From positions 1,488,001 to 1,552,000 of the forward strand of contig NZ_CP045032.1 of assembly GCF_009026825.1 (NCBI RefSeq): a stretch of 64,000 nt of DNA, written 5' to 3'. Made by a program: the position numbers and the translations under genes. This DNA comes from Corynebacterium urogenitale. GTDB taxonomy: Bacteria; Actinomycetota; Actinomycetes; Mycobacteriales; Mycobacteriaceae. Shown in pieces: positions 49,243 through 58,873 of the stretch. Every line of letters begins with the position of its first letter. Positions within the stretch are counted from its first letter, which is position 1. Below the pieces are notes generated by a model. It did no database searches. It saw only the letters and a list, made by a program, of their open reading frames with translations, and had not been told where the DNA came from.

Positions 49243-50398
49243 GCCCTTGGAACATGGGCACGACGGTCACGAGCCCGACAACCAGTAACGTCGCCAGGAA
49301 GACAACGAGGGTGATCAGAGGAGGCAGGACGGTAGCTCCGACCGCCGCGAAAGCGACAACCGCCACCCAGCTGTAAAGAACCAGCACCACGCGCTTTTGC
49401 GTGTGCCCCAGCCGCAACAAACGGTGGTGCAGATGCTTTTTATCCGGCGCAAAAGGCGACTTTCCCTGCGCCACTCGGCGAACCACGGCAAGGAGAAGAT
49501 CCAACAACGGAATGAACAACGCTGCGAGCACAACGATCATCGGCGACAGCAAAGCAAGAACATCGGCCGTGCCATACAAGGACATATTGATACGCCCGGA
49601 GGCGGACACGCAGGCCGCTGACAGCAGCAGGCCGATGAGCATCGAGCCGGAATCCCCCATAAAAATGCGCGCCGGAGAGAAATTATGTGGCAGGAAACCC
49701 ACGCACACACCCAGCAGCACGGAAGAGATGATGGCCGGCGGATACGCAGAAACCGTTCCGCCCTGATCGTGAAGAATTGTCAGGGAGAACACGAGGATCG
49801 TTCCGGCTGCGATCGCTCCGAGGCCAGCGGCCAGACCGTCCAGACCATCCACAAAGTTCATCGCATTGACGATCGTCACCGTCAGGATCGCAGTCAAGAC
49901 TGTGGACTGGACCTGATCGAGGATCAGCGTGGTCCCGTCCCCAACTGGCACGTAGAAGAGGTACCAGGACAAACCCATCAGGGACATAACAACAGCGGCG
50001 ACTAATTGGCCTCCGAGTTTGAGCATCCACGAGATATCGTACAGATCGTCAAACACCCCAACCACCACGATGACGAAAGCGGCAATCACCACAGCTGCCA
50101 TATCGGGAGTCACCGGCGGGAACCCACGATTGAGCGCGGGCAACTGGCTGGCCACCGTAATGGCCACAATCATGCCTGTAAACATCGCCACTCCGCCCAG
50201 ACGCGGTGTGGGAACCTTGTGCACATCCCGCTCGCGTGGGGCACTGATCTGCCCCCACCGCAAAATGACGGATCGTACGATGCCCGTAACCAGGAATGTT
50301 GTGGCACAGCCTATGAACAGCACGAGGGCAAGCTCGCGCAAAGGCACGCCAGCCCCCACGCTCGGCTGCGCCACATGCAGTACATCGGCGGAATTCAC
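49217..50398 (-). CDS. wecA: Undecaprenyl-phosphate sugar-1-phosphate transferase
   Basis: A 393-residue membrane enzyme of the MraY/WecA (glycosyltransferase 4) family with about eleven helices. It links GlcNAc-1-phosphate to the polyprenyl carrier and so starts linker and polysaccharide synthesis; in mycobacteria WecA begins arabinogalactan assembly. Motifs: VPTPRLGGVAMF near residue 45, NFVDGLDGLAAGLGAIA, FMGDSGSMLIGLLLS, and the C-terminal KKHLHHRLLRLGHTQK. It starts with GTG three bases after the sua5 stop, so they are coupled. The C-terminal residues overlap the AtpI-like gene. Confidence 0.95.
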   Translation of the reverse strand: MNSADVLHVAQPSVGAGVPLRELALVLFIGCATTFLVTGIVRSVILRWGQISAPRERDVHKVPTPRLGGVAMFTGMIVAITVASQLPALNRGFPPVTPDMAAVVIAAFVIVVVGVFDDLYDISWMLKLGGQLVAAVVMSLMGLSWYLFYVPVGDGTTLILDQVQSTVLTAILTVTIVNAMNFVDGLDGLAAGLGAIAAGTILVFSLTILHDQGGTVSAYPPAIISSVLLGVCVGFLPHNFSPARIFMGDSGSMLIGLLLSAACVSASGRINMSLYGTADVLALLSPMIVVLAALFIPLLDLLLAVVRRVAQGKSPFAPDKKHLHHRLLRLGHTQKRVVLVLYSWVAVVAFAAVGATVLPPLITLVVFLATLLVVGLVTVVPMFQGRAARDSAG

Positions 50399-50401
50399 GG
50401 G

Positions 50402-51061
50402 CTAGATCTGCCCCCGAAGTTCAGCCGCGGACATTCCCAGCACGGCGCCAATCTGCTCCGCGCTCGTCGCCCCCTCGCGGAGAATGCGCGGCCGACCCGA
50501 CGACAGATCGACAATCGTGGACGCCTCACCGATCGTTGCCTCACCACCGTCGATGTACACGATCACGTCCTCCCCCAGCTGACTCTCCGCCTGCGCCACG
50601 CTGGTTGCTGGAGGTTGGCCGGAGATATTCGCCGAGCTCACAGCCATCGGACCGGTGCGGTTCAACAATTCCAGTGCGACAGGATGCAGCGGCATCCGCA
50701 GCATCACCGTCCCCCGCGTGTCCCCGAGGTTCCACGGCAGGCTGGGAGCTTGGTGGACCACGACAGACAGGCCACCGGGCCAGAAGGCCTCCACGAGACG
50801 ACGCATATTGAAGCTGTACTCACGGACTAGCCCCTGCACAGTGTCCCAACTGCCGACAAGCACGGGCACCGGCATATCCGGACCCCGGTGCTTAGCGCGC
50901 AGAAGTGCTTCCACCGCCTGGTTATCGAAGGCATCGCAACCGATGCCGTAGACGGTGTCCGTCGGCAGGACGACGAGACGACCACCCTTAACTGCACTGG
51001 CTGCACTGGCGATCGCCTGTTCCCGATTGTGCGGATCTGTCGCATCGACGCGCTGAGACAT
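50402..51061 (-). CDS. L-threonylcarbamoyladenylate synthase
   Basis: A 219-residue Sua5/YciO-fold enzyme making threonylcarbamoyl-AMP for t6A37 in tRNAs that read ANN codons. The KGGRLVVLPTDTVYGIGCDAF segment (residues 25-45) and the RAKHRGPDMPVPVLVGS segment are present. In other Corynebacterium it sits between prmC and wecA, as here. It is probably translated from the prfA-prmC transcript. Start ATG 51061. Confidence 0.93.
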   Translation of the reverse strand: MSQRVDATDPHNREQAIASAASAVKGGRLVVLPTDTVYGIGCDAFDNQAVEALLRAKHRGPDMPVPVLVGSWDTVQGLVREYSFNMRRLVEAFWPGGLSVVVHQAPSLPWNLGDTRGTVMLRMPLHPVALELLNRTGPMAVSSANISGQPPATSVAQAESQLGEDVIVYIDGGEATIGEASTIVDLSSGRPRILREGATSAEQIGAVLGMSAAELRGQI

Positions 51062-51155
51062 GGGGCTATGTTTCTCCCTCGCGAATTCTTCGCGTTGTTA
51101 TTGACGTTGTGGATCTGATTGGTCTTGCTGCCTGTTTACTGTAGTGCCATGGAGC

Positions 51156-52193
51156 CTAGGACCACACACGAGTGCGCGGAATGTCCCCCGGATCGCGCTG
51201 GACTCGGGCGGTGACAAATCGATCGCGCTCGGCAAGGTCCCGGTGCTGCTCGACGCTTAGCATCTTGTGTTCTTCGAGGATGGAGCGAACAAGCGGGCCG
51301 GTGGCGTCGTCATGCTCAATGGCTAAGGCGGCCACGGGCGCGCTGAGCAGCTCCATGGTCCGCACGAGCGGATCCATCAGCTCCATCCCGTCGCTGCCCG
51401 CGAACACGGCCGTACGAGGGTCTGCCATCACCTCCGGGCTGATGAGCCCCTGGTCAATTGCCGTTTCGGGGACGTACGGCGGATTACTGAGCACGAGTTG
51501 TGCGGAGTTCACGAGGCCGAGTCGCCCGACGATGCTGGGGTCCCTGACGTCCGCGCGGTGGAATCGCACGTCAATATTCGACGCCAACAGGCCCCGATCC
51601 CGCAGCTGTCTCTCATTCGCTCGGGCCAACTCGATCGCCTGGTGATCGATCTCTAGCCCGATAATCTCAATATCCGCACCGGTTGCCGGCGCCATGGTCC
51701 CCAACCGGTGGGCAAGCCCCAATGCGATAGTGCCAGGTCCCGAGCACACATCGACCACGGTGAGATGGCCGGAAAATAGCCGTCTCGAGAGCTCGAAGGT
51801 CGTGCGCTCGGTCCAGTAGGTGCGCAACCAGCGGTCCGCCCAATCGACGAGCAGCTCCGTCTCCGGGCGGGGGACAAAGCCCTCGGGGCCGGACAGCAAG
51901 TCCACGCCACAGAAGGGCGCTGAGCCCGCGATGTGCTGCAGTGGGATACGCTCAGCGCGGCTGCGCAACCAGCGCTCGAAGACCGCCGGTGCCGGCTCAT
52001 CGCCACGCATGAATAGTGCGGAGCTATCGAGGGGAACACGCGGATGCCCCTTCGCAGGCGAGTCTGCCAGTGCGTAGGACATCAGAAGGCGGGCCTCCAC
52101 CGCTGGTGCATCGATACCAGCAGCGGCCAAAACCTGAGCACCCGCACGCACTGCCATGGAGACAGTGGGGCGGGTGGAATCAGCACTCGTCAC
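51156..52193 (-). CDS. prmC: Release factor glutamine methyltransferase
   Basis: Methylates the Gln of the GGQ motif in RF1 and RF2, needed for normal termination. The 345-residue protein has an N-terminal helical part with LYVPRPETELLVDWA-like text (EGFVPRPETELLVDWA), the SAM loop VVDVCSGPGTIALGLA, and the NPPY motif in LVLSNPPYVPE. The GTG at 52193 lies 8 bp after the prfA stop, so its substrate is its operon neighbour. Length is somewhat above the usual 280-290, owing to an extended middle and N-terminus. Confidence 0.95.
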   Translation of the reverse strand: MTSADSTRPTVSMAVRAGAQVLAAAGIDAPAVEARLLMSYALADSPAKGHPRVPLDSSALFMRGDEPAPAVFERWLRSRAERIPLQHIAGSAPFCGVDLLSGPEGFVPRPETELLVDWADRWLRTYWTERTTFELSRRLFSGHLTVVDVCSGPGTIALGLAHRLGTMAPATGADIEIIGLEIDHQAIELARANERQLRDRGLLASNIDVRFHRADVRDPSIVGRLGLVNSAQLVLSNPPYVPETAIDQGLISPEVMADPRTAVFAGSDGMELMDPLVRTMELLSAPVAALAIEHDDATGPLVRSILEEHKMLSVEQHRDLAERDRFVTARVQRDPGDIPRTRVWS

Positions 52194-52201
52194 AGCGGCA
52201 C

Positions 52202-53278
52202 TTAGCCCTCAGCTTCGAGGCGGCGCTGACGGTCGGCTTCCTTCAGAGCAATAAATAGTGCCTCGAGGTCGCCTCCGAGAACGGCATCGAGGTTATTTGC
52301 CTTGTAGCCGATACGGTGATCGGACACACGGGACTCTGGGAAGTTGTAGGTGCGAATGCGCTCTGAGCGATCCATCGTGCGGATTTGCGCGGCGCGTCCT
52401 TCGGCTGCCTCGGCCTCAGCTTCTTCTTCCTTCAGCTGTTGCAACCGAGCAGCCAGAACCTGCATCGCGCGGGCCTTGTTTTGGATCTGCGAACGTTCCT
52501 TCTGGCAGGTGACAACGATATTGGTTGGCAGGTGCGTGATGCGCACCGCGGAGTCGGTGGTGTTCACGCCCTGGCCGCCCTTACCGGAAGAGCGGTAGAC
52601 GTCCACGCGGATATCCTTGTCGTCGATCTGCACGTCCTCAACCTCGTCCGGTTCCGGATAAACGAGCACGCCAGCGGCGGAAGTCTGAATGCGCCCCTGC
52701 GACTCTGTCACGGGGATGCGCTGAACGCGGTGAACTCCGCCTTCAAACTTGAACTCGGACCAGGCTCCGTCACGGGATGGCTGCTTGGAACGGATGGAGA
52801 GGGTCATGTCCTTCACACCACCCAGATCTGTCTCGTTGAGACCAAGGATCTCTGTGGAGAACCCATGGCGCTCAGCGTAGCGCTGGTACATGCGCGCAAG
52901 TTCGCCAGCGAAGAGAGCAGCCTCCTCGCCACCAGCACCGGACTTGATCTCCATCACGATGTCATCGCCATCGTGGGGATCGCGCGGAGCAAGCAGATCT
53001 GTGAGCTTTTCCTCTAGCTCTTCGATCTCTGCCTCGAGGCGCTGGGCCTCCTCGGCAAATTCCTTGTCCTCACTCGCCATTTCCTGGGCTGCTTCGTGGT
53101 CCTCGCGAGCCTGCTCCAGACGCTCGTGAGTCTGGATGATCGGCTGGAGCTCGGAGAAACGCTTGCCCACCTTGCGCGCTGCTGCCGGGTCATTGTGCAG
53201 CTCGGGGTCGCCCAACTGCATTTCCAGTCCCTGGTACTCGGACAGAATGTCATCAATCACTGATGGGGATTGGCTCAT
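52202..53278 (-). CDS. prfA: Peptide chain release factor 1
   Basis: Terminates translation at UAA and UAG. The 358-residue protein has a coiled-coil first domain ([21 protein letters not shown]), a codon-recognition loop with [14 protein letters not shown] and the GGQ motif in [20 protein letters not shown]. The ATG at 53278 lies 3 bp after the rho stop. The prfA-prmC-sua5-wecA order follows rho, a typical actinobacterial arrangement. Confidence 0.97.
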   Translation of the reverse strand: MSQSPSVIDDILSEYQGLEMQLGDPELHNDPAAARKVGKRFSELQPIIQTHERLEQAREDHEAAQEMASEDKEFAEEAQRLEAEIEELEEKLTDLLAPRDPHDGDDIVMEIKSGAGGEEAALFAGELARMYQRYAERHGFSTEILGLNETDLGGVKDMTLSIRSKQPSRDGAWSEFKFEGGVHRVQRIPVTESQGRIQTSAAGVLVYPEPDEVEDVQIDDKDIRVDVYRSSGKGGQGVNTTDSAVRITHLPTNIVVTCQKERSQIQNKARAMQVLAARLQQLKEEEAEAEAAEGRAAQIRTMDRSERIRTYNFPESRVSDHRIGYKANNLDAVLGGDLEALFIALKEADRQRRLEAEG

Positions 53279-53281
53279 GGC

Positions 53282-55105
53282 TTAGTCCTCCTCGTCCTCT
53301 CCGGCCAGCGGTGCTGAGCTGGCGACCTGCAGCATGAACTCGCGGTTGGTCTTATTCTTACGCAACTGCTTGATCAAAAGATCGATCGCAGCCTGCGGGT
53401 CCAGAGCGGAGAGAATGCGACGCAGCTTATGCATGATGCGCGCCTCCTCCGGGCTCAGGAGCAACTCGTCCTTACGAGTGCCGGATGGGTTGACATCCAC
53501 AGCTGGGAAGACACGGCGCTCAGCGATCTTGCGATCCAGCTTGAGCTCGGCGTTACCGGTGCCCTTGAACTCTTCGAAGATCACGGTGTCGCCAGCGGAG
53601 CCCGTCTCCACCATCGCGGTGGCGATGATGGTCAGAGAGCCACCATTTTCGATGTTGCGAGCCGCACCGAGGAATCGCTTCGGCGGGTAGAGGGCATTGG
53701 AATCCACGCCACCAGAGAGGATTCGCCCGGACGCTGGGGAAGAATTGTTGTAGGCGCGGCCCAGACGGGTGATAGAATCCAGCAGCAGGACAACGTCCTT
53801 ACCCTGCTCGACCAGGCGCTTTGCACGCTCCACGGCGAGCTCGGCAACAGCGGTGTGCTCTCCCGGTGGACGGTCGAAGGTGGATGCAATCACTTCGCCC
53901 TTAACGCTGCGCTGCATGTCCGTCACCTCTTCCGGACGCTCATCGACGAGCACGACCATGAGGTAGCACTCCGGGTTGTTCGTGGAGATCGCGTTGGCGA
54001 TGTCCTGCAGAATCGTGGTCTTGCCGGCCTTCGGCGGGGAGACGATGAGCGCGCGCTGCCCCTTGCCGATCGGCATAATGAGGTCGATCACGCGGGTAGT
54101 GAGAACCTTAGGCTCCGTTTCCAAGCGCAGGCGCTGGTTCGGGTATAGGGGCGTGAGCTTGGAGAACTGTGGCCGCTGAGCTGCAACCTCCGGCGCCAGG
54201 CCGTTGACAGTCTCGACGGAATGCAGAGGTGTGTACTTCTGGCGATTGCGGCCGCGATTGCCCCGGTTGTTGTGATTGCCGCCGCCTTGGTTTCCGCCCT
54301 GACGGATAGCGCCGACGATGGCATCGCCATGGCGCATGCCGAATTTCCGCACCATATTGATCGGCACGTACACGTCCGTGGTGCCGGCGTGGTAACCAGT
54401 GGTCCGAATGAACGCAGTGTTCGCATCGGCGAAATCGAGGATGCCCGCTACCTCGAGCAGCGATGGGGGCTCATTGTTAGCCCCCAGGTTTCCCTGGTTG
54501 TTCTGGTTGTCCCCACGGTTATTGTCGCCCTCGCCACGGTTGTCATTCCGATTGTCACCGCGGTTATCGTTGCGCTCACCGCGATCACGACCACGGTTAC
54601 GGCGATTGCGGCGGTTACGGCGATTGCGGCGGTTTCGGTTACCACCGTCATTGCCATTGCCGTCGTCGTTGTGATTGCCGTGATTATTCCCCTGCTGGCG
54701 TTCCTTTCCTTCCGACGCCGCATCGCGCTCCCGTTCGCTCTGCTTTTCGGAACGCTGCGGTGAGTCATTCGATTCAGGTTCGACCGCGGGAGCGTTATCG
54801 GCAGGGCCGCTGCCCCCTTCGGCAGCGTCTGCGGCCACGGCGCGGGCACCGCGAACCGAACGCACCGTACGGCGACGGGTGTTCTTCGGCTTCTCTTCGG
54901 CTACAGAATCTTCAGCTGGAGCGGCAGCGTCTTTGCTCGCTCCGCTTCGGCCTCCGGCGGTCTCAATAGCTGCGATCAAGTCCCCCTTGCGCAGACCAGA
55001 GGTGCCCTTGAGGCCCTGGGCAGCTGCAATTTGGCGCAGCTCCGGCAGCTTCAGCGAAGCCAAACCGTTGTTTTCAGCCCGGGTGAGAATATCGGACAGG
55101 CTCAC
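53282..55105 (-). CDS. rho: Transcription termination factor Rho
   Basis: A hexameric RNA helicase that ends transcription. The 607-residue protein has an N-terminal Rho_N region (SLKLPELRQIAAAQGLKGTSGLRKGDLIAAI), an actinobacterial Arg/Asn/Gly/Asp-rich insert (about residues 85-215), an RNA-binding CSD (GILDFADANTAFIRTTGYHAG) and the motor domain with Walker A PPKAGKTTIL. The insert includes NRRNRR repeats encoded by an 18-bp tandem repeat. GTG at 55105 has a perfect AAAGGA site. A hairpin in its leader is a candidate for autoregulation. Confidence 0.97.
   Translation of the reverse strand: MSLSDILTRAENNGLASLKLPELRQIAAAQGLKGTSGLRKGDLIAAIETAGGRSGASKDAAAPAEDSVAEEKPKNTRRRTVRSVRGARAVAADAAEGGSGPADNAPAVEPESNDSPQRSEKQSERERDAASEGKERQQGNNHGNHNDDGNGNDGGNRNRRNRRNRRNRRNRGRDRGERNDNRGDNRNDNRGEGDNNRGDNQNNQGNLGANNEPPSLLEVAGILDFADANTAFIRTTGYHAGTTDVYVPINMVRKFGMRHGDAIVGAIRQGGNQGGGNHNNRGNRGRNRQKYTPLHSVETVNGLAPEVAAQRPQFSKLTPLYPNQRLRLETEPKVLTTRVIDLIMPIGKGQRALIVSPPKAGKTTILQDIANAISTNNPECYLMVVLVDERPEEVTDMQRSVKGEVIASTFDRPPGEHTAVAELAVERAKRLVEQGKDVVLLLDSITRLGRAYNNSSPASGRILSGGVDSNALYPPKRFLGAARNIENGGSLTIIATAMVETGSAGDTVIFEEFKGTGNAELKLDRKIAERRVFPAVDVNPSGTRKDELLLSPEEARIMHKLRRILSALDPQAAIDLLIKQLRKNKTNREFMLQVASSAPLAGEDEED
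54597..54632 (-). repeat. 18-bp tandem repeat inside rho
   Basis: Two exact copies of an 18-bp unit, TTACGGCGATTGCGGCGG as written on the plus strand (54597-54614, 54615-54632), with degenerate extensions at both ends. They encode the NRRNRR stretch of the Rho insert. Length variation here would change the RNA-binding arm in steps of six residues. Confidence 0.85.
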
Positions 55106-55130
55106 GAAAGTCCTTTCACGTCGCAGGCGC

Positions 55131-55156
55131 TGAGGATGGGCTCGAACCCTGCCTCA
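55131..55156 (-). promoter_or_regulatory. Hairpin in the rho leader
   Basis: TGAGG..GGG and CCC..CCTCA form an 8-bp stem with a 2-base internal mismatch and a 6-base loop, 25-50 bases before the rho GTG. Rho genes are autoregulated through their leaders in E. coli; a similar role here is inferred. Confidence 0.35.
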
Positions 55157-55423
55157 TCGAATCAAGGATTGCGACACGATAAGTAGAAAATCTTCAGATG
55201 AATCCCCGCACACAGCCCTCCGGGTTCGCGGGTATTAAGGCGATACACGCTGGAGAGAACGCGTGGGAAAGAATGTGGTGTGAAGGGTGGCGCCATGAGA
55301 AATAGAAAAGAAAGAGACGCACACTCGCGGTCACTCTCCGAGGCACTGGGCAGCGCACTTCGAAGTCGCCCATAATCTTAGCACTGTCTCGTGCAGAAAC
55401 TCACAACGGTAGGCTGGGTGACC
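55157..55423. other. rho/acyl-CoA ligase divergent region
   Basis: About 270 bp between the rho leader hairpin and the acyl-CoA ligase start. It must contain two divergent promoters. No small gene was found. A purine-rich segment (GAAATAGAAAAGAAAGAGA) near 55298 is the only conspicuous feature. Confidence 0.5.
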
Positions 55424-57160
55424 ATGAAGTCCACCATGCAGGAGATCCCGTTTTCCATCGCGCGGATCCTCCAATTTGGAGCCACCGCACACCAGCACAC
55501 CACGGTCGAAACTTACTTCGCTAGGACGGCAGAAGTTACGACCTTTGGGGAAATCGCCTCACGCGCCGGAGCACTAGCCACCGGCCTCCATGAGGTCTAC
55601 TCCATCGATATCGGCGATCGCGTGGGCACTTTCCTCACCAACTGCAGTGAACACCTCGAAGCGATGCTCGGCGTGGCGTCCATGGGAGCCATCTTCCATC
55701 CGCTGAACCGCTACCTCATGGACGATCAAATCATCCACGTGATCAATCACGCCGAAGACCGAGTGATCATTTGCGACCCGGCATACGCTGAACGCCTTGT
55801 TCCGATGCTGCGCCACTGCCCTACCGTCAAGGCAGTAGTGCTCACCGGAGCGGATCCCCGCTCGGTCAATGCCGCCAGGGCGATGGCCCGAGACCACGGT
55901 CAGAACCTGCACATCCGTGGATACGAGGATCTACTGGACGGCCGCGCCACAGACTATCCCTGGCCTGCACTGCCTGAGACCGCGCCAGCGGCAATCTGCT
56001 ACTCCACGGGCACGGAAGGCGCGCCGAAGGGCGTGGTCTACAGCCATCGTTCAATCTGGCTGCACGCCCTGTACCTCCGCACTGCCGATGCCTTCGGAGT
56101 CCGCAACGGCCAAAAATTCCTCTGCGGTGTACCGATCTACCACGTCCTAAGCTGGGGAGTTCCCATCGCCGCCTTCATGTGTGGTGCACCACTGGTGTTC
56201 ACCGGACACTCGGCCTCGGCAGCGCACCTGGCACACGTTATTACCGATGCTATGCCCCGCGTAGCCCACGGATCCCCCGCCGTATGGACCAATTTATTAG
56301 AGCACTACCAAAGCCACCCTCCCAAGCGCATGAGCCTCCAAGAGATCTACTCCGGAGGCCAGCAGGTGCCCCCTGCGCTCATCGATAAGTGGGAGGAACT
56401 CTACGGCGTGGACATGATCCACTCGTGGGGAATGACGGAGACATCCCCCATCGGCACCGTGGCGCACCCACCGGCGGGCGTGGCGGGAGAAGCCCGTGCC
56501 CGCTATCGCTATTCTCAGGGTCGTTTCCCCGCGAGCTTGGAATACCGCGTCGTGGACAATTACGGCAATGTATTGGCTAACCACGACCGCAATGCAGGTG
56601 AGTTGCAGGTGCGGGGCAACTGCGTGACCGCGAGCTATTACCATTCCCCTGCCTCTGAAGAAGGCGGGCCAGCGGCGTCGTTCCGCGGTCAGGACGTTGA
56701 GGACGCTCCGAGACGCTTCACTGACGACGGATGGCTACGCACAGGCGATATCGCGACCGTCAACGAGGACGGATTCCTCACCGTGCACGACCGTAAGAAT
56801 GACTCGATCCGCTCTGGCGGCGAATGGATCTACTCCGCGGCCTTAGAAAACTACCTCATGGAGCGCGCTGAGGTGATGGAAGCCGCAGTCGTGGGCATCA
56901 GCAATGAGAAGTGGGGGCAGCGCCCTCTGGCCGTTGTTCGCCTGAGCAAGGGTTTCGAGGGAGATAAGGAGATGGCGCAGTACTTGCATGACGCCGTACG
57001 TGATGAAGTGCCGCGCTGGATGGTTCCCGAGTTCTGGACTTTCGTGAAGAAAATCCCGAAGACATCCGTCGATAAGTTCGACAAGAAAGATCTGCGCCAA
57101 TCCTATGCCGATGGGGAATTCGAGATCATTAAGCTGCGTGGTCCCGGCGAAGGCCGCTAA
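55424..57160 (+). CDS. Fatty acyl-CoA/AMP ligase (FadD-like)
   Basis: An adenylate-forming enzyme of about 578 residues. It has the phosphate loop ICYSTGTEGAPKGVVYSHRS, IHSWGMTETSPIGT, the adenine motif LRTGDIATVNEDGFLTVHDRKND, and a C-terminal catalytic Lys in KKIPKTSVDKFDKKDLR. These activate fatty acids as CoA or AMP derivatives. Substrate chain length is not predictable. The ATG at 55424 is preferred; GTG 55391 and ATG 55436 are open too. With etfBA it fits a lipid-using or lipid-requiring Corynebacterium. It is not part of the rho operon. Confidence 0.9.
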   Translation: MKSTMQEIPFSIARILQFGATAHQHTTVETYFARTAEVTTFGEIASRAGALATGLHEVYSIDIGDRVGTFLTNCSEHLEAMLGVASMGAIFHPLNRYLMDDQIIHVINHAEDRVIICDPAYAERLVPMLRHCPTVKAVVLTGADPRSVNAARAMARDHGQNLHIRGYEDLLDGRATDYPWPALPETAPAAICYSTGTEGAPKGVVYSHRSIWLHALYLRTADAFGVRNGQKFLCGVPIYHVLSWGVPIAAFMCGAPLVFTGHSASAAHLAHVITDAMPRVAHGSPAVWTNLLEHYQSHPPKRMSLQEIYSGGQQVPPALIDKWEELYGVDMIHSWGMTETSPIGTVAHPPAGVAGEARARYRYSQGRFPASLEYRVVDNYGNVLANHDRNAGELQVRGNCVTASYYHSPASEEGGPAASFRGQDVEDAPRRFTDDGWLRTGDIATVNEDGFLTVHDRKNDSIRSGGEWIYSAALENYLMERAEVMEAAVVGISNEKWGQRPLAVVRLSKGFEGDKEMAQYLHDAVRDEVPRWMVPEFWTFVKKIPKTSVDKFDKKDLRQSYADGEFEIIKLRGPGEGR

Positions 57161-57208
57161 TTCTTCAGCATTGACTGGCCTCTCACTCAACGCGACTGAA
57201 CCGACTAC

Positions 57209-58690
57209 CTAGCTGCTTTCCGGGACGCGAATACGCCCATCCTTGATCATCTCAACAACGAAGGGCAAGCCCGTCATCACGAGATCCAAGAGTGTATCAA
57301 ATTTGACGAGGATGACCCCCTGCCAAGGATCGAAAACCCGTGGCCTTTCCCTCCTATCCGCACCGCGATCTTCGCGGGGTTGGGAAGGTTCAGTTTCGTT
57401 AGTCTCGGCGCTGTCGCCGCCACCCGGTGAACTACCGTTCTGGCCCGATGTCGCCTCCGCCTCTGCCTGAGTACTCGGGAGCAAGCGAACAGCATCCGGA
57501 TCGGCGTTAGAAATGGTTGGCGTGCGCTCGCTCTCTGGGCGCACCGGGTCAGACACGTCGTTTTGCTCGGATTCGGTAGGCCGTGTCCCACGCGGGAGGT
57601 CTTCCGGTGAGCGCGGATCATCCTGCGAAGTATCGGTTGGCTCTGGCTCAGCCATGGGTTTGGTTGATTCCTCAGGTTGCGCCGCACTGCTAGATTCAGC
57701 TGGTTCGACTGTCGGCTCAGACTGTTCAGGCTCTGTGGGCTCAGCAGATGAGGCCGTGGGACTCTGCGTCTCGGTGGGTTCAGCAGGCACTGTCGGCTTA
57801 TCGGAGGCCACCGGATCAGTAGCCTCACCCGACTGTTCAGTGTCAGTCGGCTCCTGCCGTGCCGACGGTTCATCAGAGCCACCTAGCCCATCGACGGGTT
57901 CGGTAAGGGTCACTTTCATGGTAACCGTCTCCGACGAGCCGTCAGGGTAACTCACGAGGATCGAAATAGGCACGCTATTCCCCGCCGCAGCTCCTTCCAA
58001 CGGAATGATCTGGAGGGAGCCGGTAGTCCGTTCCACCAGCACAGATACTCGTGGATCAGGTGCTGATGAGAGGGTGAAGGCCGTGCCCACTGGGAAGAAC
58101 TGTCCATCCTTATGTTGGATGGACGTAGATACGCCTCGATCAGCCGGCGTCGTGAGATCGCGAAGGCTCGGCTCGTGTATGTCGGCATCCATGACATCAT
58201 CAATCACGGGATTGATTTTGAAGTAGGCGCGGGAGAATTCGCGCGTTCCGTCATCATATTCAATAAGAATCGGCACGCTGAGAGTTCCACCATCGGTGAA
58301 ACCGATCGGAGCTGTCACCCACAAGTCACCGGTGTTGTGGTCAATCTGACCCGAGAAGCCTTGAGGCCATGTGCCCACGACCTCAAACGTAGCCCCCTCC
58401 GGCGAGGACTCATCTAACCAGCTTGGGCTCCACCGGACAGTATCCCCCGGATCCCCCACGACAGTTCCGTACTCCGCTTCAAACGCATCCTTCTGCTGCG
58501 CTTCGGTCTGCTCTTCCGATTCACCCCACTCGGAGGTCGGTGTATCAACCCATTCCGACGTCGGTGTTTCAGCGCCAACGATCGTGCCAGTAACCTCTGT
58601 GACGGTGTCCTGCGCAAAGGACTGCGGAATCACGATGGCGCTCGTCGCCACGACAGCACCGAACAGCAGCGCTGGCAGCCTCCGCCTCAT
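57209..58690 (-). CDS. Surface protein with two YPDG/Rib-type domains
   Basis: A 493-residue exported protein. A signal peptide (MRRRLPALLFGAVVATSAIVIPQSFAQ) precedes two similar domains of about 80-90 residues, each ending in the YPDG/Rib pattern (IEYDDGTREFSRAYFKI and VSYPDGSSETVTMKVTL). Next is a Pro/Glu/Ser/Thr-rich stalk of about 130 residues, then a C-terminus with WQGVILVKFDTLLDLVMTGLPFVVEMIKDG. There is no LPXTG sorting signal; the last hydrophobic stretch could insert in membrane or pack against the wall. An N-terminal tandem TPTSEW is also present. Adhesion or cell-wall binding is the likely general role. A hairpin pair upstream (58729-58800) separates it from thrB. Confidence 0.8.
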   Translation of the reverse strand: MRRRLPALLFGAVVATSAIVIPQSFAQDTVTEVTGTIVGAETPTSEWVDTPTSEWGESEEQTEAQQKDAFEAEYGTVVGDPGDTVRWSPSWLDESSPEGATFEVVGTWPQGFSGQIDHNTGDLWVTAPIGFTDGGTLSVPILIEYDDGTREFSRAYFKINPVIDDVMDADIHEPSLRDLTTPADRGVSTSIQHKDGQFFPVGTAFTLSSAPDPRVSVLVERTTGSLQIIPLEGAAAGNSVPISILVSYPDGSSETVTMKVTLTEPVDGLGGSDEPSARQEPTDTEQSGEATDPVASDKPTVPAEPTETQSPTASSAEPTEPEQSEPTVEPAESSSAAQPEESTKPMAEPEPTDTSQDDPRSPEDLPRGTRPTESEQNDVSDPVRPESERTPTISNADPDAVRLLPSTQAEAEATSGQNGSSPGGGDSAETNETEPSQPREDRGADRRERPRVFDPWQGVILVKFDTLLDLVMTGLPFVVEMIKDGRIRVPESS

Positions 58691-58720
58691 CGCCTCGTTA
58701 TCACCTTTCCGAACGCGCAC

Positions 58721-58749
58721 AAAAAACTGAGCCGTTGCAGCAACGGCTC
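58721..58749 (-). terminator. Intrinsic terminator after thrB
   Basis: GAGCCGTTGC A GCAACGGCTC (58729-58749) is a perfect 10-bp palindrome with a 1-base centre, followed on the minus strand by AGTTTTTT. It ends the hom-thrB transcript just before the surface-protein gene. A second, imperfect hairpin (AAGCCCTACC/GGCAGGGCTT, 58771-58800) lies between it and thrB. Confidence 0.85.
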
Positions 58750-58873
58750 TCGGATCCACAAGAACAATAAGCCCTACCTTTCTTCATTCGGCAGGGCTTG
58801 TGATGCGTCTCCTTTTGCGGGATCAACTTATCATAGCCCGCATAGGAAAAACATATCTTGTTCGTTGGTCTAG

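Noticed and set aside
55139..55155. tRNA T-arm-like GGTTCGAGCC before rho
   Set aside because: No acceptor, D or anticodon arms can be placed around it; it is better explained as the loop of the leader hairpin.
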